A DNA stretch of 64,000 bases. Source: Pontederia crassipes. Lineage: Eukaryota; Streptophyta; Magnoliopsida; Commelinales; Pontederiaceae. The notes beneath the pieces were generated by a model. The model did not search any database. It was not told the origin of the DNA and saw only the letters and a program-made list of their open reading frames with translations. Position 1 is the first letter of the stretch. Each line of letters starts with the position of its first letter. The position numbers and the translations under genes were made by a program. The stretch is from positions 930,001-994,000 of the forward strand of contig JAUKPH010000027.1 in NCBI GenBank assembly GCA_030549335.1. The letters run 5' to 3'. Of the stretch, positions 13,103 to 25,702 are shown piece after piece.

Positions 13103-15099
13103 AACTTCCCCAAGCTTAAAGTCTTCCTTATCCTCAAGCAAAAATTCAAAGCAAAACTCAAGAACAAAGGTTTCATCAAAGCTTCCATATTGTCAACTGA
13201 CTAATTTTTTCACACAATTCTTCTGTACACTTACTACTCAGCATCTAACCATTTTTCATGCAATTAGCTTCATAGAGGTTCTGAATGCTACACAAATTTA
13301 AACAATCTCAAATTCAGCCTTGTAGAAAAATAAATAGTTTGTCAAATATTAGCATTAATATTGAACTCATAAGTACTAATTGAGCTTAAAACTTTTTTTT
13401 CTTTCTCTTTTTTTCACTTTTATTTTCAATAAAAGTTCTAATCTTCAAGCAAAATTGCACAAGGAAGTCCATGTAGCAGACTTTGGACTGATGACTCCCA
13501 GACCAGATGGCCTTAGGGCAACAGGTGATAAGACACCCCTCGAGTTTATTTGCCCGAACAACCAAGGTTCTGAATGAAGAGTTCGAACTTAGCCACGATT
13601 CAGTACTCATGTGGTTCTCCATATTTCACAAGATGGTCATTGTAGTATATTTTCGATCGACGGATCCCAGAGCAGTTGCCCTTAGGTCGCCAGTCATGAA
13701 CTCTTATGGATCTAATTACCCGAACACACTTTGGTTCCGGACACATAACTTTATTCAATTTTTTTTCACATTTTTTTAAGCTCAAAGAGTACTTAATATG
13801 GTCAATAAAAAGGCTACTACTATCGAGACTTAAAAGAAATAAATAAAAAGGCATGAATATAATTTTATCGTCTAGACATTCATAATTCTATTTAGCATAG
13901 GTACATAGTCCATAAGTTCGATACTACAATATCAAGTGATAAGAGAGAAAAGCATTCAAATTTCATCAGTTAACGACGTGTCTTTGAATTTTTACTAAAA
14001 GATAAATAAAACAATAAGATGAAAGTTAGTAAGATGGTAGCAAAAATAAATGCATGCAATGGTATTTTTGGAAAATTTTTCACTTTTTCAATTTTTTTTA
14101 TTTTAAATGTATACATAGGTAAATAAAAAGAAAAAATATATGCAATGCATGAAATGCAAACTCCCCCAAGCTTAAACTAGACATTGTACCCAGTGTTAGG
14201 CCAACAAGGGAAAGAAACAATCTCAATAAAAAGGAAAAAGGAAGAAATGAAAAATAAAAAAAGGGAAAAGACACAATCGAATATACTGTCTGTGGGTGCG
14301 GGTGGTTGGTAGCCGAAATATATGTGAGTGCGGGTCTCAGTCGTGAAACGAATGGCGTCAAATATGCTACTTGATAAGTTAGAATATGATCTGTTGGCCG
14401 AGGTGCGTTGTAATGTCATCAAGGGGCAGCATGTATGCAATAATGGACCGCTAAGTCAAAGTATCCGAAAATAATTTGCTTGTCCGAATTTCTCTCCTTG
14501 CACGAAAAATAGTTAGATGACTCCAAGACCAAGAGACAAGAATAAATTACATAAACTTGACAACTAACTAAAATAATAACTATAAAGTAAAGAAATAGAT
14601 AAAAAAAAGTAACTAATCTTAATCTAATTAACCAAAATATCTAAAGCCATAATTAAACTAATTACCTTAACTTAAAAGATTAGCCAACTTAATCTGAAGT
14701 AGCCAAAAAAGAAATTGGTTGTGATATAATTTTCAAATAATTTCTGCAACAACCAAGTATCATATAAAAAAGAATTAAACTTCTGATCAGACTGTGTGAG
14801 ATATAAATTTATCCAAAGGATTAAATTAATTGTAATTAGATTTTCACTCAAGTCCTGCAACAACTAATTTTCAATAAGATAAAGAAAAAAAAGAATATAC
14901 AAATATAAATACAAATAATGAGTCACGATTTAAAATATTTTGTTGACGGTGGCTGAAATGATTTTCTTTTGTCAAAAGTCGATAATTACGATTCAAAAGA
15001 TATAAGTAAAGTTCATAATAAGAAAATAATACGATCGAGTCATTTTATGGTCGTAAATAAAATCTTAAGTTCATTTTATGGCCGTAAATAAAATCAACA

Positions 15100-17058
15100 A
15101 GCGGGCGTGAAAATCAGCTAAATCAAAGGCATCAAACATTACAGGAGGAAAATTACGACCGAGTCAAGTCAAAATTTAGCAAATTATAAATTACGGCCGC
15201 CAAATAAGGCATTGTAACATCACGGTCAATACTCAATTGTATCAACAGGCGTATTATTATAGAAAGAGAAAAGGAATACTAGGGGATAAAATCTGGGCGT
15301 GATCCTGGGAAAAATAAATTAGATTGGTGTCAAAACAAATCCTGGAATTATAAGCCAGTTAGAGAAGAAAAATCATTATGCCCAATTAGAAGTTGAAATT
15401 ATGGGCGCAAAGAGATAAATCAGAAATTGAGCCGTAATATCATAGGAGAATAATCCGACAAATCATCACCATACTATTGAAAGAGAAAATAAAATCCGAA
15501 TAATAAGGAGTTAATCGATCTATATTAGTTTTGCGGGCATAATATGCTAAATTATGCGCCAAATAGATGCAAGGGGAATATATGGTAAGAAAATCTGTAA
15601 CGCCAAACAGAAATAAACAAATCTCAAGATCACGGAGAGAAAAAAATAAATTTCAGTTTTACACCTCAGACAGAAAAGGCGTAATTAAAGGCGTATTATA
15701 TAGAGAGATAAAAATGAAAATTGTGGCGCAATATTAGAAGATCAATTGTGGGCGTTAATTGCGGGTGCAATATCAGAAGAACGACCATTGCATATAGAAA
15801 AAGATCATTGCGGGCCTATCAATTGCGAGCGCTAATTGTGGTCGCAATTTCAAAAGAAGATCATTGCGGGCCAATTACGGGCGCAATCAAATCAGGCGCA
15901 GACAAAATTCGAGCGAAATCAAAATGCGGGCGCAAAATCAAATCAGGCGCATACAAAATCCGGACGCAAACAAAATCCGGGCGCAATCAATTCGGGCACA
16001 AAACAAAATCAATCAGACATTGGGCAATATCAAAAAGGCATAATCCAGCAAAAATAAAATTTTACGGACAATATATTGGGAAAGCGAAGAGAAATTGGAT
16101 ATCATGACTTAATCAGATCCAAGGTGTAATAAGGGAGATATAAAAAATCTGCAAAGAAAAATCGAGGACGCCAAACATACAATACTGAAATTTTAGCATC
16201 ACGAAAAAATGGGCGTAATGGCAGTTCAGCAACAAATCAAATCCCTAAAACTTAGTAGGCAATCAGTCAGGGCGTAATCCACTTAAATCGTTTAGGGAAG
16301 CGGTAACAAATCAGAAAAGAATTGCTCACTAAGAACTCTTCAACAAACAAATCATTTACGTCATATCATGGGAAAAAAACATCAACATGAAAAAAAAATC
16401 CAGACATGGCGGCATATCAATTAGATAAGAATCAGCTGTAATTGAAGGCATGAGATAAAATCGAAAATTTGGGGCGTAATATAAGGAGAGAATCATCATG
16501 CAACTCGGGCGTCATACCATAGAGAGAGAAAAATTGAAATTTACAGATGCAATATTAGGAAAGAGAAAATTTGGTGCAATCAGCAATTAATAGAAGTCGA
16601 ATTGGTTGTAATCAAATGCTAGACGTAATCAGAAAAAAATTCATGGTAAGGAATCGAAGGCCCAAACATGGATAAATAAATCCCGAAATTATAGGATAGA
16701 GAAAATCAAATCAACATATCATGTAGAGAAAAAAACATCAGCCAGAATTACAGCCGCAATAAAATATGGGCATAATAAAGAGATAAAATCGGGCATTGGA
16801 TTTGGGGCGCAATATAAAAAAATTCAATGTAATAAACTGAGTTGGGCGCAAAACATACTCATCCATATCTCGGCCAAGAATGAATTTGGGCAACAAATCA
16901 CATCAGTAGACAATCATCCACATCTCGGCCGAAACAAAATTGGGCAATAAATTGGCAATCATCCACATCTCGGCCACAAAACAAAATTGAATCAGCAATT
17001 AAAAAGTCATGCATCAATGAAGCCGCAAAACAAATGTAAAATTATCAATCACTGTTAC
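15100..17058. repeat. Degenerate GGGCG-rich repeat field in the LTR-element interior
   Basis: This part of the interior contains dozens of loosely spaced copies of GGGCGCAAT/GGGCGTAAT and TTACGGCC-like words in an A-rich background, densest at 15,720-16,020. The + strand frame at 15,721-16,107 is made of these words (repeating Lys/Ser/Gly/Ala/Arg) and is not regarded as a gene. It resembles decayed tandem repeats typical of non-coding interiors of Tat-lineage elements. Confidence 0.55.
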
Positions 17059-19722
17059 TGTAACGCCCCGAGACCCACGTGACTTTCACGTGCTCAGAGT
17101 CGTCCCAGAGGCGCTACTCAATTTTCTATAAAACATTTTTGCAGAATATAAACAATAAATGCGGAAGACTTTTTCAATAATAACAACTAATAATCCATTA
17201 TATTCAAAATAATTAAAATATTAATAAGTTCACAATTCTAATAAATGCGGAAATAATAAAAACTAGACAACTCAATCTAGAACATATGCAACATCTGTCT
17301 ATCACTGAGCATAGCCACCTGCAGGATCATCCTCTATCGAAGTACTCTCACCTGCACGGATCCAGGTACAGGGAAATATCCATGAGTATAAAAAAATACT
17401 CAGTACGTAGGGTCTAAAAGACAATCAATATGCTCAATCGAAAATAAGATAAAATCAATAATGAGTCGATTGAGCAGTCAATACAATAATCAATTAACAA
17501 TTTATCAATATGAACAATATATCAGGCTATGGTCAACAGACCAATGTAAATCAATAATAATTGTTCCAATTAATACTTATCAATTGCCTGATTAATAGAT
17601 CAATATTCAATTAACAATTTTCAATTCAATAATCAATGGTCATTGGCCAATAATAATTCAATTTAATAGAGTAATAATAATTGCCAACTCCATGCCAATA
17701 TATCCAAATGACCATGATTTAATTCCATTCACTTAAATTCCAATTTCAATTCAATTCAATTCGATTCGATTTTCAATGTTCGGAGTTATCCAATTCAGTG
17801 AGGAGCACTCAGTCAATTAAGGGACACCATGCCATTTTCATGCAGGACAGTGGGGGATCAGTGCCACGGCAAGCCCGATACGATTCAATGGGTTCGTGTA
17901 TGGTGGGGGACGAGTGGTCATACACAGGACAGCCATAGCTTTTACACTATCTACCCCATTCAATTCAATTTAATTCAATTGGTCCCGGCTTAGTGGCAAT
18001 CAGTGAACATGGGCCCAGCAGCTTTCGGCTTTTATCTTGTTTACCTAAAATGTTTATCTTTAAATAAATTATCAATTTGATCAGATAAATTCTGAACTCA
18101 AAACTAAGTAGGTCAACAATACAATCAAAATCAAAGTTCGTCATAATATAAACAGATCAATCATCAACAATATAATCAATACATCAAATTAATTAATAAT
18201 AATAATAATAATCAGTAATTAGAATTTACTCAAAAATAAATAATAACTCTCGGTGTGCTCACTGTTCATTACGGTCGTAACATCATTTTTTTCTCTCTCC
18301 ATCTTCTCTGATTTTTACGGCCGTAAATTCTCTCTCCAAATTTTTACCCCCTATTTCATTACTGCCATAAACTTTTACCCCCTTTCCGTTACGGCCATCA
18401 ACTTTTACCCCCTTTCTGTTACGGCCATCAACTTTTACTCCCTTTCCGTTACGGCCATCAAATTTTACACCCTATTCTATTTCGGCCATCAACTTTTACC
18501 CCCTTTCTGTTACGGCCATCAACTTTTACACCCAATTCTATTACCCCCTTTCTGTTACGGCCATCAACTTTTACACCCTATTCTATTACCCCCTTTCTGT
18601 TACGGCCATCAACTTTTACACCCTATTCTATTACCCCCTTTCTGTTACGGCCATCAACTTTTACACCATATTCTATTACCCCCTTTCTGTTACGGCCATC
18701 AACTTTTGCACCCTTTCCGTTACGGCCATCAAATTTTACACCCTTTCCGTTACGGCCATCAAATTTTACACCCTTTCCATTACGGCCATCAAATTTTACA
18801 CCCTATTCTATTACGGCCGACATCTAATTACGGCCGACATCTATTACGGCCGATATCTTCCCTCTCTCTCTATCTTTCTCTCTCTCCCAACTTCTCGGCC
18901 GTAAAACCTCGTCTCCATTTTTTTTTAAATTCCTTTACGGACAATCCATCTCCCTTTTCTATTCTATTACGGCCGAAATTCTTTTACCCCTATTCCATTA
19001 TGGCCGAAAACCCTAACTCTTCGGTCGTAAAAACTCTACTCTCCTCTCTCTATTCTTTTCTCGGCCGTAAGACTCTACTCCTCTCTCTCTACCTTTTCTA
19101 TTTCATTACGGCCGAAAACCTAACTCGTCGGCCGTAACATTATTTTTCTTCTTTTACGGGCGTAAACGCCCTTACTCTATTTACCCGTAAAACTCTTCCC
19201 TCGTTTCGGCCGAGAACATCACGTGTAGAACAAATAATTACGACCAGAAAATTACGACCGTAACCAATCCAATTTAAAACTAAATTGCGCCATAAAACAT
19301 CACAACACAATAACAACCAAGCAGAATCCCCCCTACGTACCTCGTAGCCGTTCGACGTTGAATCATGCGCCTCTGCCGTCGGACACCAAGAACCCATAGA
19401 AAAGAAAACTCTTTTGACGATCGACTCTAAGGATTTATTTATAGGGCTCTTAAATCTTTATCTCAAATTCATCTATAACTTACAATCCTAATCAAATTTA
19501 ATCTTTTAGTTAATCCCTTTTAACAATTTTGATTTGTTTTAATAATTAAATAATTCCGAATTTAAATAAATATCCCATAATACACTTTTATCCTTAATTA
19601 AACTCCTCCCCTATTTTCCTTTATTTTCGGAATTATTTATTATAATAATATTAATGGTCATTTTTCTCAAAATAAATAATAAAATATTATTTTTCTAACT
19701 CTCAAAAATTGGGGTCGTTACA
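17059..19722 (-). mobile_element. Solo LTR of a Ty3-gypsy element with internal minisatellite
   Basis: The + strand starts TGTAACGCCCCGAGACC and ends TTGGGGTCGTTACA, flanked by the perfect 5-bp target duplication GTTAC (17,054-17,058 and 19,723-19,727). On the - strand a TATA box (CCTATAAATAAATC, 19,445-19,432) lies about 280 bp inside the left end of the LTR in that orientation, so the LTR is in - orientation. A palindromic ACTGAGTATTTTTTTATACTCA-like stretch near 17,400-17,380 recalls R/U5 regions of chromovirus LTRs. No coding interior is present, so it is a solo LTR. It is the innermost and probably youngest member of the nest. A tandem array occupies 18,350-18,830. Confidence 0.85.
18350..18830. 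repeat. Minisatellite of 30- and 45-bp units
   Basis: The core GTTACGGCCATCAACTTTTA recurs about a dozen times, alternating with CCCCCTTTCT or an added CACCCTATTCTATTA segment, giving units of 30 and 45 bp. Both lengths are divisible by three, so one + strand frame stays open through the array (repeated peptide VTAINFYPLS or CYGHQLLHPILLPPF). Because the LTR is in - orientation, the array lies in its transcribed part, antisense to that frame. Confidence 0.85.
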
Positions 19723-20335
19723 GTTACGAATTAAAGCGAAGGCATTTCAAGAGATGCTTAATCAACGCATGCTTGGAAGCCAAATAAAAATATAACATCA
19801 GGCCGATACAGAATAAAAAAAATGAACACAAAATAAACCCAGGGCACAAAAGTTCTGAAAATGACGGTTCCAAAACAGAAAGTTTAGAACATGGTTTCGG
19901 TCACCAATGATTATCTTAACATAACAAAGCGCAAGTCATGGTGATATTTTCATTAAAGATGACAAAAATTAATCACGATCGTAAAAATAAGTCGACACAG
20001 AATAAAAAAATCTTTATCCAATTAATCAAAAAATCCTCTCGATGTCAGAATTTTAAATTAGAATAAAATTGGCCGAAAGTCAACAAATTTTAATCCAAAA
20101 TCAATTGATAATTCCGTGACTTTTATCTGCAAAAAGAAAGATGTTAGTTTATCCACAAAATAAAAATAAAAATAATTAAAACAAGTAGTACATATTTACA
20201 GAAAAGAAGGATTTACAATTTATTTATAAAAAGCTTATTTACAGAAAACTATTTACAATTTATTTACATCTCCTAATAATTCATAAAATCAGAAATTAAT
20301 TAATAAAACATTCCCCGATAACGGCACAAAAAATT

Positions 20336-22035
20336 TGATGCGTAAAATGATGTAGCAAAATAAAATTACTAGCAAGTGCACTAGTCGCTCAAGTAATATA
20401 AAATATAGTAGTAAGAGTGTCAAACTCATGAGGAATATTATTAATTTAATATCTGAATTTATAAATTAATAAAATAGAAGAAAAACATGATATTTTGGAA
20501 AAAGGGTTTTGTAATTATAAAATAAATTAAATAAAATAAGATAATAATAAAATAAGATAATGGTGTAGAAGTTGGTCTTAGGATGATAATGCAGGAAGGA
20601 TAAATATGTGAATCAAAAAAGATAAAGTAAAGTTCTTAAGATGGATTAGGAATTTTCCCAAGTTATTAATTTACAAGATTAAAATCACAGAGTCTACAAA
20701 CTTGATAATTCTACTATTTAATCTGGAAAATCAAACTATCTTAAATTTAATCAAAACTGAAGTCCCACAAACTAGTATAGATTAACAGACCACACATATC
20801 TAATTCTCCACACAATAGTTATTAGACCTATGTCAATTTTTAATTTCATAATAAATCATTTAATTTAACTAAATAAAATCTGAAATCAAGTAGTCTACAA
20901 ACTGGTAATTACTTAACTTAGAAATTTAAATAATTAAATCAAAAGTACTAAACACAATTAAAAATTGATCAAAAGAAATTTAATAATAATAAAGCAAGGG
21001 TTCACAGAATTTTCCTTCAATAATAATCTCCTAAAAATAAAATAACTAAAAACATGGAGTTCATCGTAGAATTGAATAGAGATAATAATAAATTAACAAT
21101 AATAATCAGAAGAATTACCCCAAGAATGAAACAGGAAACTCGAATGTCGTCGGAACGTCTGAATCAGCGGTTCGATCAAATCTCTCTCTTGGTCGAAGCC
21201 CGCGAAGCTCACGACTCGCTGTGGAAAAGAACTGAACTTCAAAGCACGAATTGGGATGATGATTTCCCCCTCTATTTATAGGTGCGGATGGACTTCAAGT
21301 TGATCACGGTCGATAAAATCATACGGCCAACTTTAAATTCTGTTAGATAAACTTTACGTCGTTGATAAAACTTTTGTTAATGATAAAAGGTTATCCATTT
21401 TGCACCTCTTCGATCCCGACCACAAAATGATAAACTTCTCTTTGTTCTCGGTCACCAAATGATCAACTTCTTGGTTAATGATAGCTTTTTTCGCCCAATA
21501 TCTTGGCCGATAATATGTTAAGGATAAAACCTTTGGATTTTGTGGCCGATAAGCTTGATCGATGATGATGCTTTGTCCAAGATAACTTGGAGTTCACGGC
21601 TGATACACCTTGGTTAATGATAAACTTTTGTACCCAAAGATATCGGCCGGTAAGGATAAAATTCTTGGATTTTTGCGGCCGATAAACTTGATTGATATGG
21701 TGTTTTACCCCACTTGGAGTTCTCGGCCGATACACCTTGGTTAAGGATAAATCTTCATGGGATTCTTGCGGCCAATATTTACTTTGCATCTGAATTACGA
21801 CCGATACATCCATACGTTCATTTAACTTGATAAATTATAATCCCTTGGATAATCGTGTATTCGGCTTTTCCTGTAAAATAGTTATCAAAATTTAATTAAT
21901 CCATCCACAATTAAAATATTCAGAGAATTAATAATTAAAATTGATAAATTCGGAATTACGACTAAAAGTGATCTAAAATTATGCATGTCATGATTAAATT
22001 ACAGCAAAATTAACTAAAATAATAATCTAAAATAT
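20336..22035 (-). repeat. 5' LTR of the Athila/Tat-like element
   Basis: It is the sister copy of 11,325-13,102. Its inner end (…GCATCA on the - strand at 20,336) abuts the primer-binding site. The outer end is placed at the limit of similarity and is accurate to about 20 bp. Confidence 0.8.
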
Positions 22036-22179
22036 GGTCTATGTTGTGCGACTGGCGAGATGGTGGAGGCAACTGTCTCAGTGGCTAAAACATCAAGCAT
22101 CATGTTACTCACTGCATTATTGGTTTAAATCAATGGCTAACATGTTCGTATTATTACCTGAGGCTGCAATGGTGTAGGG

Positions 22180-22910
22180 CAAGGTTTTTAAACTCGAGAG
22201 TTTACGTAAACTCATTTTGTGTCTGGTAAACTCGAGTCATAAACTCGAAACGTAAACTCATAGATTCTACGTATAACTTTATAGAATATAAAATATCACA
22301 ATATAAGAATTTTTAATATGAGTGCGCAAAATTGGATATGAGACCTCACAACATCAATTAGGCATGTTAAAAAATTTGAATCTAATCCTAAAATCAGTCC
22401 CGGACTAGTTTAAAATCAAACCATCTCGAGTTGATTGAGATTAAATCACGACGACTTTATTGTCTTAACTTAAGTTTAAAATATTCAAATAAATTAACAA
22501 TTAAATAATTTGAAAATATTATATTATTATTTATTTACCAATAAGATCATTTCATGCATAATATATTTTTTAAAAAAATTATAATATAATGTATAAACAA
22601 TTCATGCTTAATATATTATAATATATTTATACAGTATAATATTATCATAAAATGCATAAGGTAAAACATAGTTCATTCTTCTTTCAATTATTCTCTCAAA
22701 ATTTAATCAAACAATTAATTAACAAAATTGTCGAGTCTACGTGTGAACTCTTACGAGTTTAACCGATTCCATCCGATTCTATCGAGTTTACTCCGAGTCT
22801 ACCCGAGTTTACTATCAAATCCGAGTTTGAGCCGAGTTCACTCGGTTTTGTACTCTAGAGTCTTAAACTCGTAAGAGTTTACGAGTTAACTCGAGAGTTT
22901 GAAAACCATG
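22180..22910. mobile_element. hAT-type MITE
   Basis: The ends are CAAGGTTTTTAAACTC and, on the other strand, CATGGTTTTCAAACTC: inverted repeats beginning CA-GG as in hAT elements. They are flanked by a perfect 8-bp duplication GTGTAGGG (22,172-22,179 and 22,911-22,918), the hAT signature length. The subterminal 150 bp on each side are rich in short words such as ACTCGAG, AGAGTTTACG and GAGTTTACT. There is no coding capacity, so it is a non-autonomous element inserted in the gag region of the old gypsy copy. Confidence 0.85.
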
Positions 22911-22918
22911 GTGTAGGG

Positions 22919-23850
22919 CGTGGTTGTGCCTGAGCATGACGTAGGGCCTCTCTTATGGATAAGGCTTGTGTCTACAATCCCTCCTGAAGTTTGAGGTCAG
23001 TGTTGCTCCACTGGCCCGACTGGGGCCCCTAGTCTTTCTCCATCGGAGTGGTCAATCTCACTGCCTTCTTTAGACTATCGTAGTCTCCTGTCAGAACTTC
23101 GGACTTCAGTGCTTGTTATAGACCATTTATGAACTTGTTAGCTCTTGTGCGCCCCTCGAACGGCATCGGACAATACTACTCCAGTAAAATGAACTGGGTG
23201 TGATAGTCATCCTCTATCATGGATCCATGTTGCAGTTGCAAGAACTCCTATTGCTTATCGATACGTTCATGCTTAGGTGTATAGAGAGCCTCGAAAGCCT
23301 TCTGAAATTCTGCCCAAGGAATGCCCTCCTCTTCTTGCCCCCTGAACTTTGTGGCTTTTGTAGTCTTCCACCAACCCATCACAGTCTCGATAAGCATATA
23401 GGTGGCATACAAGACCTTGCATTTGTCGATACACCTCATCACTTTGAAAATGTGATCCACTTTTTCCATCCATCGTTCTACTTTGAAGAAGTCTGTCTTA
23501 CCATCATACTGTGGCGGATGCAACTTCACGACTCATGTTGCGATCGGGCTCCCTGTGCATGCCGTCAAGGTGCTGACTGACTGCCTCCCGGTGGGGCAGA
23601 CTCATCATAATACTCCTCTTGTGATTGTGCTCTCACACCACAACCTCGTCCTCATCCGTGACCTAGAGTACGGCCTCCACCACGACCACGTATGTGACCT
23701 CACTGGACCAATGTTTGGGACTCAGTGAGCGGGCCTTTTGGGCCCTCTAGTGCATCAAGAGCAATCTGGGCCAATCTAGCCTCCCACTCCTGGATCCTCT
23801 TTGATCGTCTAGACATGCTTATCTTTTAATCATACAAGAATAATACATCA
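22919..23850 (-). mobile_element. Gypsy gag remnant
   Basis: The - strand frame 23,529-23,248 contains PPQYDGKTDFFKVERWMEK and later WWKTTKA and WAEFQKAFEALY, the retrotransposon gag core (FxGxxDP..VExWLxxxE, WWxxxK, W..F...F...Y). It belongs to the outer gypsy element, lies next to its primer-binding site, and is broken. Confidence 0.8.
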
Positions 23851-23994
23851 ATAATCAATACAATATTATAAATATGAACTTTACTTACAATTCTTTTCAA
23901 TGGAGGGTGTGGCTCAATGATAGCACATAAGCCATTACCATACTATTTTGTACTATGGGACATCAATAGAGTCCAAACTTTGGATCTAATACCA

Positions 23995-25371
23995 TAAATA
24001 TAATGCCCCCAAATGAACCAACACTACGTGACAAAGTCAAATCTAAAGATGCTACAGCGTTGATCAAGACTCGGTCAAGAATAATTATATGTCAACAATA
24101 GAATAAAAGGGAGATGCAAAAATAATATAAGAATGAAAGTTGAAAAGTTATTACATGATCTCAAATTAAGAATGTCATCATGACTACATCAGAGTTCATA
24201 ATAAATGCATAATGAAAAGATAGATAACTAGGGCCTTTGGTTCATGTGCTTTATAGTCGTCTGGCATCGTCACAGCACACTAACTCAATACCATCACTGA
24301 CCTAGCCATGTGAAAATCAAATACATGAATGGCAAATCTCCCGTAAGCTTTACAGCCTAGTGGGGATCCAATAAAAATATACAATGCATAACTCTAATCA
24401 AAGTGAATGACAAATAAGGAGTATATTTATCTTGGTCAGAAGAGGGAGCATGAGATCATCATAAGTCAAAAATAAGAGAGATCAATTGATATCAATAATC
24501 AATAAGATCATATGATACATGGTAAGCTTAGAATCAATAGCATTCTTGATAATCATGACCATAAGTAATAACGATAACTTGATTCGGTGTTCATGCTTTC
24601 TTCACTTAATCATATTTCTTAATCATGAATCTTCCTTAGAAATCATATGACTTTAGATGTCTTTAAATTCTTCATATGTATGTCGAGTGAAATAATACAG
24701 CCGCGTGCGGGTCAATAGATGATCAAACCATGACCAAAGGAGCAACCCTTATCATGAGGCACTTGGCATAGACTGGCAACCTAGTGTTCATCTTTCATCT
24801 TATCTTATTAATCACTTTGAGAGTCTTATGTTTCATGGTTCATCATAACATGAGATTCGATAGATCAATAATGTAATAAATCAAGCTAAGGGTTCTTGTC
24901 ATAGGTTAGGACAAAATCATATCTCAGTAACATGATACAAAACAAGTTAAGCATGTCCATGAGCAGATGGGGTTCAAATTAGGTTCGGAAATCAATAAGA
25001 AAACATAAAATTGGGTCTCGGATGCTATAACCCAGGCTGAGTACCTAATAACCCAAGTGGGGTTCTTGGTGTGAGCTCGGGCTGAGAGTGTAAGTCGCAC
25101 TCGGACTGAGTTTGGAGAAAATCATCGCACACTCATCGAGGTTGACAGGGGACGAACTCGGGCCGGGTTCAATGGAACTCCGGTCAGGTGGCAAAATATC
25201 GAGAGGTCGGCCGATCCATCGCTCGCTAACCTGGGTCAGGTTCAGGGTAACCCGGGTCGGGTTCAGGGTGACCCGGGCCGAGTTCTACAAGCATGACCGT
25301 GATGATCGGTCTTCACAGGTGTTTTCAGTATGAACCCTGGCTGGTTTCATAGCAATCAGGGTCGGGTTATT
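23995..25371 (-). repeat. 5' LTR copy of the outer gypsy element
   Basis: It aligns in the same orientation with 4,090-5,455 (for example ATAGAATAAAAGGGAGATG and CTAGTGGGGATCCAATAAAA in both). The primer-binding site lies immediately to its left. The right limit is where similarity to the other LTR ends. Confidence 0.75.
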
Positions 25372-25702
25372 TAGATATAATAATATTTATAAAATTGTCT
25401 TCGATAATTTAGAAACTGAACAACGTCTAAGTGTGTCCATTATGATACTATTTTATGACAAAAAATTGGTCATGTAAATTTATATTATTTTTTCTTGCAC
25501 CACGTAACCGGGGAGTTGACTATCGGCGATTGTAAGAAAAATAAAGTCGATGGATAATCTAGTTACAAACTAAAATTGAGGAACCGTCTAGTTATCGCAC
25601 ATGAAGTTAGGAATGATTCATGTAATTTACCTTGACTTTTTCCTAAAAAGAAAATAACATAAAAGGTTTCTTCAAATCAAAAGGCATAATTACCACTAAT
25701 AA

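Larger units (their letters stand above)
11325..22035 (-). mobile_element. Athila/Tat-like non-autonomous LTR element
   Basis: Long terminal repeats lie at 11,325-13,102 and 20,336-~22,035 and are about nine-tenths identical by eye. On the - strand the right LTR is followed by TTTGTGCCGTTATCGGGG (20,330-20,313), close to the Asp-tRNA primer site TGGCGCCGTTGCCGGGGA typical of Athila/Tat elements. A polypurine tract AAGCTTGGGGAAGT (13,117-13,104) abuts the left LTR, which starts TGATGCATGC. A second such tract lies near 14,175-14,162. The ~4.6 kb of interior left after removing a nested solo LTR shows no gag or pol, so this looks like a large non-coding derivative that depended on a partner. 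It inserted into the older gypsy pol region; age is roughly a few million years (inferred). Confidence 0.8.
4090..25371 (-). mobile_element. Ty3-gypsy chromovirus (Tekay-like), old, broken, heavily nested
   Basis: Related LTR sequences lie at 4,090-8,956 (3' LTR, split by a solo LTR) and ~23,995-25,371 (5' LTR side). Read on the - strand, a primer-binding site TGGTATTAGATCC (23,994-23,982) follows the 5' LTR and resembles the initiator-Met tRNA site TGGTATCAGAGCC. Gag-like sequence lies at 22,919-23,850 and pol (reverse transcriptase, RNase H, integrase, chromodomain-like tail) at 8,990-11,324. The two LTRs look about 85% alike by eye, so this is the older of the two gypsy-type elements here (several million years, inferred). 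Three other elements have landed in it. It is broken in many places and looks inactive. Confidence 0.85.

Noticed and set aside
15721-16107. 128-codon + strand frame rich in Lys, Arg, Ser and Gly
   Set aside because: It is built from degenerate GGGCGCAA repeats in a non-coding LTR-element interior.
18350-18830. Regularly spaced repeats reminiscent of a CRISPR array
   Set aside because: The repeats are contiguous tandem units without unique spacers, they lie inside a plant LTR, and the sequence is eukaryotic.
12108-21281. A ~60-codon + strand frame (MEFI(L/V)EL…) present in both LTRs of the Athila-like element (12,108-12,290 and 21,054-21,281)
   Set aside because: It is antisense to the element and shared only because the LTRs are copies of each other. 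Most differences between the two copies change the amino acid, so there is no sign of selection for coding.
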